Shown piece after piece: positions 21,740 to 31,857 of a stretch of DNA of 64,000 nt. A program made the position numbers and the translations under genes. The first letter of the stretch is position 1; each line of letters begins with the position of its first letter. Source of the DNA: Trebouxia sp. TZW2008 (Eukaryota; Chlorophyta; Trebouxiophyceae; Trebouxiales; Trebouxiaceae); assembly GCA_002118135.1 (NCBI GenBank), contig BDIU01000133.1, positions 186,001-250,000 on the forward strand, given 5' to 3'. A model generated the notes under the pieces. The model was given only the letters and a program-made list of their open reading frames with translations. It had not been told where the DNA came from and did no database searches.

Positions 21740-22603
21740 CTGCAGCCACACTTGAAACTACCAAAACACTGAGAATGACGGTTGCCAATGAAGTGGATGC
21801 TCATCATCGGCACAGACAACAACATTGACGTTCGACAAGCTATGCTGTACTTGTCTGAGTGAGATTACTAGCAATGACATTGAGGGTAGTGAAACCAAAT
21901 GGCGTCATCATGATTGTGACAGTAGTGATGACTACCCCTACATGACACATCACATGCTAAATATGAGTAGCATATATTTTTGTCTTGCCGGCTTGGCATG
22001 GGCATTGAACAAAAAGCAGGTAGTGACAGAAGATTCCTGCATAATAACTGGTCCCTGTGCAAATTGGTTGCAGACTGACTGTATCAGGCAGTGGCAATGT
22101 ATGTTCCTACCAGTCAGTCTGCATGCATTTTGGTGCATCCATGGACTTTGCCATGAAGAAGACAGTTGCTGTCTCACCCGCCAAGTTAAGCGAAAATCAT
22201 TAATCGAATCATTGTCAACATACATACAAGTGCATGAATACGCACACACGTTGACATATACCTGTCAGAGGTTGAATGTAGTTTCTGAGAAGGTAGGGCA
22301 GCCCAAAAGTCAGGTACGGGTTACTGTACAGCAATGCTTCAGTGAATAGAGCATGATCCTGCAACCAAAACACCATCACAGAGTTATAGTTTGCAAGCCT
22401 TTCAATTCTGCAATTCTGCTCTGGTTGCTGAAGACTTAGTAACTCATTTAGTTAGTCCGCATGAGAAGGCAGGTTGAGCTGACTGCTGACTATTCGTTCA
22501 TTCAACACGCGTGATAAACAGACTCAAATGGCTCAGCTAGGAACGTACTGGAGCATTCCATCTGTACCCATCCATTTGGGTCCTGTGCTGATCTATACGA
22601 TTT

Positions 22604-23558
22604 TCAATGAATACGGAGGGAGGCAAGGTATTTGTACAGTTGTCTGCCAGTTGTCTTTGGGGTTCCCCCTAGCTTGTAACTGACTATGTAGCTGACTGTG
22701 GTGGCATGTCTCTGACCTAGACTATTTTGCTTCCTCTCAAGTGCCCGGCTGAATGTTGTGCGTGCGAAGGGCCATGTCTGGTTGTGCTGGACATGCACAT
22801 GAGCCTTGACATGAACACATTCATTGAAACTAGTGTTCAGCTTTCATGCATGCTTGGCGCTGTTGTAGTGTACAGATGCTTGATGCTGTGTCTGTGCTCA
22901 TGAGCTTAGCCTGCTCTTTGTGCTTGCTTGCCCAATTCGTAATTATACACAGCCAAAGAACAAGCAAGCAGCAGCAGCCTTGCTCCAATGCAGACTGTCT
23001 TACCTCTTGATAGGTATAAATATAGCCCTCTGGAGTCTCCTTCACATTGAACACAGTGTGCAGTATAATGTTGAGTGGAAGACCAAGCCAGGTTGTGGGT
23101 AGCCACCATACTTTCTGCATGCGCACAAGCTTGCAATTGACACCATATCAGCCCAGATCATCCCGCAGGACCTTAAGCTTTCGCTGCGAAAGCAGGTGCA
23201 ACCTGGCATGCCACCGCTCACCGTAATCTCTAGTAGATCGACGACTACCACGTTCTTCTTGTCGTCTGGTACAACGCGATCGTACGTCACTCTGATCTTA
23301 TAGTTATTTGCACCCCACAACTGCGATGTATGCAATGCAATCAGTCCATCGTAATGATCCAGTCAAGCACGTCATCTAAACGGTGCACACCTGATAGATG
23401 CCGAGGATCTGCTCGCGACCGTGCACGATGAACGCCGGGTGCCAAAAGGTTGCATCTGGCGTGAAAACTTTGTCCACCAAATACCTGCGCCTTCGCCAGT
23501 TGTGTGACTCCAAGATGTGAGCGATCGTCAAAGGTATACCCTCTTCCAAGGAGTTCAT
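22604..23558 (-). CDS. NTF2/SnoaL-like domain protein, paralogue 1
   Basis: Four exons: 23558-23391, 23320-23222, 23114-23004 and 22786-22604, all phase 0, coding 186 residues. It contains MNSLEEGIPLTIAHILESHN, FTPDATFWHPAFIVHGREQI, VVVVDLLEIT, LPLNIILHTVFNVKETPEGY and YTYQE. This is a single compact domain of the NTF2/SnoaL type (one helix layer, curved sheet). The last exon is the least certain; it is joined on phase and on the conserved Trp after YTYQE. The gene lies in tandem with paralogue 2 on the same strand, and the two share TFWHP but little overall identity, so the duplication is old. Function unknown. Confidence 0.72.
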
Positions 23559-25341
23559 GGCAGTTGTTGGGATTGATGAAAGCCGATAACTCGAGAATAG
23601 CTGCAGGAAATTCTACCCCTGCATAAGCTTCAACAGCGCTCAGCGCTGCAGAGCACAGGTGTTAGTAAGCACAATGTCGTTCTGTGCGTTCAGGGGACTC
23701 TGAATCAGCCAGGCGTTGTGTCTGTCATGTGAGCCAAAAAATTGGTGGACAACGCAGCGCAAAGGCTCCTGCAACTCCAAGGCAATGGCTGCCTGCAACT
23801 CTTGTCATTGTAGCACGAGCTGTAAAACATTGCACCAAAAAATGCAGATGGCCCCAAATTTCACCATAGTACAGCACTGGCCAGGCTGAGCATACTGATG
23901 ATTTGTGTGCTGTAGCTCATCGGAAATCGGCACAGGAGCACAAAGAGGGTGCTGTTGCCAGACCGCTGCAGAAGACGAAGCTCAGACAGCATGCAACAAA
24001 ATTGAGGTCACCAGCTGCCTGAACAGGTTCTGCCAGATGCATGACGTTACCGTAACCCTAAAACGCAGACACTATGGCTATGGGCTGCAACCCTAGACTT
24101 GCAGAATTTGCTTTGCTTTGACTCAAATTCGCAGGCATTCCAGACTGCAGCATCGAGTTGCGTGCGAACACTGCGGATAGCTTTTTGGCACCAGCTCGCG
24201 TGCCGCAGTCTGTTCCTGAGTGCCTGGCGACTTTTCGGAGCACAGTCTCTTGATCGTCAGAACGCCTCAGGCAATCGCGGGACGGGGTGTGCTTCGATAC
24301 TTCAGGTATGCGTTCTGGTGCAAATTGCGATATGCAGGCCTTATTTTCTTCTATATCAGATTGACCTGCATACGAGCGTACCCACAGTGACAACCTGCGC
24401 CGTTTATGGTCTGCCGAGTCAGCATCCTCGTGCAACTCGTCTGCTTGCGCGTTTGCTGCAAGCTCGCAGTACAAAGAAACTTGTTGGTGTCGTTGCGCAT
24501 TCGCTGGTCTCAATTTTGCCCGCTGTGAGGCCATCTATGGCTGTCCATAGCGCAGACAAACAACTGTTAGTGCTTGACTATGCAACACCACTTGACTGTG
24601 CAGGCTTTGCAACAGGAGCACAAAGCTCTCAGACTACCACGTTGTCGTTCATCCAGCTTGGGACTGGCTTCACTCAAGAAAACAGGTTCCTGAGCTTCTG
24701 CACAGCATCCCGTTTGAGCTTTGTTCAAAGGCCTGCTGCCGTGCTGCGCGCTCCACAGGCTTGCTGTGGGCTTGACTACACGTAGGAAGATGGTGGGTTT
24801 GCTGCGCTCTTCGCCTCTCTTTGCAAAGACCCTTATGCGACGTGCATTCACACTTTTGACGCCAGATCCATCTACTTTGTTCATGTTAGATTGAGCTCTG
24901 GAAGCACCCACGGTCACCGATGCATTGCGCTTAGGTCTGTCTTTGCGTTACAGCTGCAGAGACTTCTTGCATGTTCCATCTGCCATGGCTACTGTAGCAC
25001 ATGCTGTGGGCAGGTAGTCTTGCCTGACTGTCTATCATGACAGTCCAGTTCTTAAGGCATGCTGATACATCTTCCTTTGCCAAAAAGCACGCTGTCACAC
25101 ACCTGCACCTCATTGGGGAGCAGTCTTTCTGGCTTCAGAGAGCCGCAAAGTCTCAGATCATACTTGGTCTTCCTGTCGCCTTTGCATCAGCATAGCCTAT
25201 TGAAAAGTGCGGCATGAGCAGCTTATTTGTGTATATTCATTGCATCAGATGTAGCTTGCTTGTTCATCAGAGCAATGCTGCTTCAACGCAGCGAATGTAG
25301 CTTGCAAATGTATGTTTCCTCATACAGCGCTTCTATTGCAG
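23559..25341. other. Divergent region between the NTF2-like gene and the GATA-like gene
   Basis: The promoter of the minus-strand NTF2-like gene must be at its left end and the promoter and 5' exon(s) of the GATA-like gene toward its right. Long open frames overlap on both strands (24099-24785 plus, 24058-24534 minus). They lie across from each other in a GC-richer stretch and show no family features, so I do not call them. Confidence 0.4.
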
Positions 25342-28300
25342 GGGAAGGGAAAGGGGGCAAAGAAGAAGGAGGCGCTTTTGGCTCCCTCCAACCCCTACAG
25401 GTCCAGTTCCCAAGAGTCGGCCAACGAGCATCTGCCTGCTCGTCTGAGAGCAACACTGATCCCAGGACCTGCTTTGGCTATCACCAAGGCAAGGAAGCCC
25501 AATAGCACCCACAGCCCTAAGAAGGGTGGGCCATGCGCAGTTTGTGGGGTGACAAGTGAGTCTTACGTTCTTTGCATGAGTTGTGTAACAGGCCACAGCT
25601 AAGCTCTAAGCATACATTTGCAGATTGTTGCTTGTGAGTTTTGAGCATGCCCTTTGCAAAATTATGATTGTGTGATAGGTACCAGTGAGCGTTGGAGACA
25701 ATTACATTCAAAATCTATCAAAGTCTGTCAAACACAGTCATACTCAGTGGCTGCAAGTGTCAGCCAAGCTGCTGCAGCCTGTGAGTGCATACAATGACTG
25801 TTCACATGGGCAAGCAATGCTTTGGGACTGATGCTAGCTTGTTTGGCGCGCGTTTCAAAAACATGCCTGCATAGCATGCTTGATGAAACATGCTGAGGAT
25901 GACTCAAGCCATGTTGTGAATTTACATATTCTGGGCAGGAGCGCAGCAGCATAGGACACAGGCATGTCACAAACAGGCCATTTGCGCTTGTGTGACATGC
26001 AAACAGCTTTCCTGCAACATGCATGATTATGAGCTGAGCTGAGGGTGCAAAAACATGACATTCACTTTCCGTCGGTATGCATATGCATTGCTTAGAGAAG
26101 CAGTCTACTCCTGGTTGATCTCTGAAGCTGAGTGAGGATCGACCGCACAACTTTTTTGTTGCCTGTTTCAGAATGCACCTGTTTGCAGCAACTCATGTGC
26201 TTCAGGCCTCATCAGCTTTGACGGGAAACCAGCGATGACGAGAATCATCAAAAACTAAGCATTTTCTGCAACAGACCTGAACTGCAATCTGCCTATCGTA
26301 TGTCCCACTCGTCCAAATACCGTTTCAATGCCTTCATTGCTGCAAAGATGTCCCTTGCCGCCGTCCAAGCTTGTCTGCATGATTGATGAAGTGCTGACTA
26401 ATGCAACTTATAACGCTGCTTTGTTTCACAGGATTAGCTGAGGGGAAGGGTGGACAGGGGGGCTAGAAGGGGTCGGCACCCGATTACAAACTGTGCCATT
26501 TGGTCAACAGGTTGATAGCAGCTTCGTTTGCTGAGATGCATGTATGCTGCAGTGTCACCCGTACGGCGCAAGGGCTTTGGATGGGGGTGAGAGGGGGGTT
26601 CGGCCAGGGTTGCGTACCAGGGTTTGGCCCCCAAGCACAAGCTGTGGCATTTGGCCGACATACTGATGACAACATTTTCTCTTGAGAAAATTATTTGCTG
26701 CAGTGACCCTCATACGGCGCAATGGCTTTGCAAGGAGGAGGGGAGATAGTCAAGATTCAGTACAAGGCTTTGGCTCCCAAGCACAAACTGTGCCATTTGG
26801 TCAACAAGTTGATGACAACAATTTCCCTGAGTTGCGTGTTTGCTGCAGTGTCACCTGTATGGCGCAAGGGCTTTGCAAGCAGGAGGGGGAAATAGTCAGT
26901 ACAAAACTTTGGCCCCCAAGCACAAACTGTGCCATTTGGTCATCAGGTTGAGGACAACATGTTTCCTGAGATCCATGTTTGCTGCAGTGACACCCATATG
27001 GAGTCATAGCTTTGCAAGGAGGAGGGGGAAAAGCCAAGGTTCAGTACAAGGCTTTGGCTCCCAAGCACAAACTGTGCCTCTTAGTCAATAGCTTGACAGC
27101 AGTTTCTGTTGCTCAGATGTATGTTTGCTGCAGTGTCACCTGTATGGCAAAATGGCATTGCTGAAGGGCTGTACCCGGGAGAGGTCAGGGGTGTGTACAA
27201 GATTTTGCCTTCAAGCACAACTTTTGCCATGCATGCAACTTGATAGCAACTTCTTTTGCTGAGATGCATGTTTGCTGCAGTGTCACCTGCATGGCGAAAT
27301 GGCATTGCTGAAGGGCTGTACCCGGGAGAGCCCCTGTGCAATGCCCATGGAACAGCAGACCGAAGGGGCAAGCTGCCACGCCAGATATTCCAAATGGTGA
27401 GCGGCATCTGTGATTTGTGCTTCCTGTTGGTGTCATGATACTCCTGCTGCAGTTATGGTCCCATTTGCGCTGTGCGCTTTCTTAGGCAGAAGTGGTTTTG
27501 AAGTCTCAAGACCTCATGGCATCATTGCATTGATGCTGCATTGCAAGGCTTGGTGATGTGAAACTGCAAGGCTGAACTTGGACCTAGTTGCGCCACAGTC
27601 ATCCAGCCATGTCTTTGTACACCTGAACTGAGGTGGTAGAGAGGTGAGAAGCGGGGCAAAGGGAGGGGGGGGGGGGTTTGGGGGGGGGGGGGGGGGAGGG
27701 GGGGGGGGGGGGGGGGTTTTGGGGTCGTGGGTGCAGGGGTCCTTCAAACCTGCCTAATTTGTATCTTGATGGATGTGTTCTGGAGCAAATCACTGTTACA
27801 CAAGCGAATTATGACCCATGTCAGCAGACAAAGACAAAAGAATGCATTGGCAAAATGCACAGATGACAGAAATTTATTTCTGTATCATTGCTGTCAGTGA
27901 GCGCCACTAGCGTCAATTTCTTTGCATGCAAGGTTGTCAAGATGCATGCCATAGGTATTGACTTCATATCATCCTGCTTTTGCAGTGGCAAATGCATGAG
28001 TTTGACTTCCGGAAGAGGAGCAGCAGCATGGGTCCAGTCACATGCAAGCTCACTGCAAGCCAGCTGCATAGACTACTTGTCTGCAAGGCTTTCAAGCTGC
28101 ATGCCATAGCTATTGACCTTACAAATCTTCTTATACAGTGCAAAATCATGAATGTGAGTTCCAGCCATACAAGGAGCAGCAGCGTTTATTCAGTCACCTG
28201 CAAGCCACTGAAAAGATAGCTAGGCTGCAAAATCCAACGCTGTCAAGCTTCATACCTTGACCACTCAAGTCACAGAAGTTTGTTTGCAATGGCTGTTTGT

Positions 28301-31300
28301 TGTGCAACCCAGGAATGTTGAAACTGCAATTCCTTTGGCTTGTGACTTGAAACATGCTGCTGCTCTTCGTATGATTGGAAGTCAAGAGCACAAGCTTGAC
28401 TTTCAGTCATAAAGGGACCAGCAGCATGAAATCAGTCACATGCCTTAAGCACACTAGTCACAGCATGTCCCTGCATTGGTTTGACCACAACCTTGGATTA
28501 CTGTTGTATCAGGAGCAGCAGCACACATCCAGTCACATGCAAGCCCACTGGGCCAATAGCCAGGCGGCCAAAACTGATGTTATCAAACTACATGCCTGGA
28601 CAAGTGAAGTCACAATGTTTTGTTTTGCAGTGTTTTGACAACAAGCTTGACAATTGGCCATATGAGGAGCAGCAGCATGTCTTGAGTCACATGCAAGCCC
28701 AATGGGCAGATGGCCAGGCGGCCAAAGTCAATTTTGTCAAACTACTCAACACGATTACTCAAGTCACAATGTTCTGTTTTGCAGTGGTTGGACCACAATG
28801 TTGACATTCAGCCGTATGAGGAGCAGCAGCAAGTATTGAATAATATCCATGAAACTGCCATCACAACATGATTGTTCTGCAGTGGTGCGACCACGCGATC
28901 AACTTCCGGTCATGTGAGGAACAGCAACATGTCATCACCGATACATATCATGAGCACTCCAGGTCTAACATCCCTGTTTTGCAGTAATGTGACCACAACC
29001 CTGAATTGAGAGAGATAACCAGGCTGCCAAAATCAATACTGTCAAAGTACATGCCATGTGACTGCCATCACAACCTTCATGTTTAGCAGTGGTATGACAG
29101 TGAGCTCAACTTTGGCTCATATGAGGAGCAGGACAGGGTCTTCAGTTTGATGCGAGCTCACTGGAGGGATAGCCAGGCAGCCAAAATTCAGCATGGAAAA
29201 CATCCCAGGAGTATTTAAAACACAATGTTTTGTTTTGTTTTGCAGTGGTGTAACAATGAGCTTGACTTTGGCTCTTTGGAGGAGCAGGACTGCGTCTTCA
29301 GCTTGATGCGTGCTCACTGGAGAGACAGCAACGCTTCGGCAGCCACCATTGCTGAGGGCCTGAGTGCCATGAACGGCCCTAGAGCCCTAGCCATAGAGCC
29401 CCAGGAAGCATCACACGAGCTTGATGCTGCTGCCAACAGCCCTGGGGGCAAGACTGAGCAGCTACTCAGAGCAGCCCTGAGGCCCAGTGCTGTTGACTCA
29501 GGCGTGGATGTGGACACAGACATTGGCAGGGATGGTCCCCCCAACAGCCCCAGCAAGGGCAGGGCTGATGCACCCCACAGCCCCAGCAAGGGCAGGACTG
29601 GTGCCTTCAACAGCCCTAGCAGGGGCGTAGTTGATGCGAGTGGTGGTGGTGATGGGCTGAGGAGGCTGCAGCAGTCATATAAGGGATTGGACAAGGTGCG
29701 TAATTTCTACCTGCAATCACAATGTCAAATGCTTTTGTTGCAGCTGCTGATGCACAGAGCTCAAGCTGAAGCATAAGACACTGTTTATGCATTGATCAGC
29801 TAAGGCCTTGTGTGCTTTTTGGAGATCTGTAGATCCCCTTGGTACTTGATTCCGTCTCAGATGTACTTATGCCCAGCTCTCAAACTGCCATAAGTACATG
29901 ATCCCTGCAGTAACTTGATTCTTCAAAATCTCACATGCTGGTTACCTGATTGCCAAGTCTCTTCAAAGTCAAGCTCCATCTCTGGTCCTTTTGCAGCCAG
30001 CTCTAAGACAGCTGCCAACAGCATGCAGCAATTTGAGCAACCAGATGTCACATGCTGTCTCTCATGCCATCTGCAGGTGCCCTTCAGGATCAACTCAATC
30101 TCTGATCTCTTCAAGAGATAGGATCAGAAATGGAGTTGATCCTGAAAGGCACCAGCAATTTGACAATCAGCATGTGAGATTCTGGCTGATCCAGATGCTG
30201 TAGAGCAAGAGAGCAGCTAGCTGCAGACATACGTCTTACTGCTGTTGATGATGTCAGAGACGCAGGTGATTCTGAAGGGCATCTGTATCACAGCCAATAG
30301 CATGTGATATTTTGGCCGATCAAGTCCCGAGTTGGAGGCAGCTGACTTGGGAATTTGAGCTTAGAAGGTCTGACACTGAGGCGATCTTGAAAGGACACCT
30401 GCAGACAGGCAAACAACATATGACATTTGGCTGACCAATATGGCTGCAGATGACTGGGCTTTTGGATTGATCAGAGGTAGCTCTCAGACGGCAACCAAAA
30501 GCTCAGAAGGAGACCTGTAATGGCTTTATAAGGCAAAACCTCGCATGCTGCTGGCTTGAATGCAGGTGCCCTTCAGGATCAGCTCAGTCTCAGATCTGTT
30601 CAAGCCCTCTTGAAGATAGCTTGAACAGGTCTCAGACTGAGCTGACCCTGAAGGGCACCTGCAGACAGGCAAAACAGCATATGAGATCTGACTAATCAGA
30701 ATGGCTGCAGATGAGCAGAGCCGGCAGTCACGACCGTATACAATGCTGCTCTTGAACAGATCTAAGTTACCTCTCAGACGAATAGCAAAAGCTCAGAAGG
30801 AGCCCTGTGGAAGCTTGATAAATCAAATGCTCACATGCTGCTGGCTTGCATGCAGGTGTCATTTGTGAGCATGTCCATCTTGAATCTGTTGAAGCCAAGA
30901 TATAAGAATTATCCTATATGATATAAGATAATTGCCAGGCACATCTCAGGGAAAGCAATTTGCTCAGCCACATCGTTGCTGTCTGCGTGTCTATCTGCAA
31001 ATCCCTTATGTCATCAACTCGATTTCACATCTGTTCAAGGCAAGTTCTCTGGTGCCGGCCAGGCACAGTTCAGGAGACCTGCAGCAACTTGATTAGGCAC
31101 ATTTGATATGCTGTCTACCTGATTGCAGGTTCTCTCCATGTTAAGGTGATCCTAGAATCACCTTAACATCCTGGAGCTGATGTCGCCACTTCAGGCGACG
31201 GAGAATTGTCACATGGACACATGCACACATCACATAACATATCTCATGTGTCATGTAATTGCAGCTGCATCTTAGAGTGCATGCCTTGTTTATTTACAGC

Positions 31301-31807
31301 AGTTGATCAGATACAGCTAATCACTTGCTGTTTGCCTGACTGCAGGCTCGCTTTGTGGTCAGCTCGGTGTCGAAATTGTTCAAGCCAAAGTCTCTGACAC
31401 CTGCCAGGCACAGTACAGGAGCCCTGCAGCAGGGCTTGTGGGGTCCAGCCCCTCCCGCTGCCACAGTGGCTGCAACTGCCAAGGAGCAGGTATGCACTGA
31501 CATCACAGACATCACAGGCGTATTGGCCGCCGGTTACTAATGACATGGTGTGAAGTCTGGATATCTGCATCATGTGTGGTCATCAGCCTGTCAGATGTAT
31601 TGCGCACTTCACACTTGACTGAGGATATTGTGCACAAGTTCAAAGCTCTTTGGGCCCAGCCCCTGCCCCTAGCCCCACTGCCGCAAGGGCTGCAATTGCC
31701 TAAAATCAAGCACGCACGGACGTCACAAACAGCATAGGCCTGTTGGCTGTTTCTAGTGCCTCTGCCTATGACCAGGACTGCACTAAACAGTGCATATTTG
31801 GTCATAA

Positions 31808-31857
<50 letters not shown>

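Larger units (their letters stand above)
29920..31345 (+). repeat. Relic copies of GATA exon 5 start, in both orientations
   Basis: Variants of tgcaggtgcccttcaggatc plus aactcaatctctgatctcttcaa occur at about 30073 and 30561, with inverted forms at about 30122, 30380 and 30619. More diverged ones occur near 29950, 30850 and 31010. The functional exon (31346) reads gctcgctttgtggtcagctc. The repeats are separated by further diverged filler (cagcatatgagatytgrctg). Confidence 0.75.

Noticed and set aside
24058..24785. Overlapping long ORFs on both strands (158 and 228 codons)
   Set aside because: They mirror each other, show no motif or splice partner, and lie in a probable promoter/leader region. 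One could hold the missing GATA first exon, but I could not show it.
26553..29245. CRISPR-like array because of evenly spaced repeats
   Set aside because: Eukaryotic gene; repeats are diverged exon starts with acceptors, not identical repeats with unique spacers.
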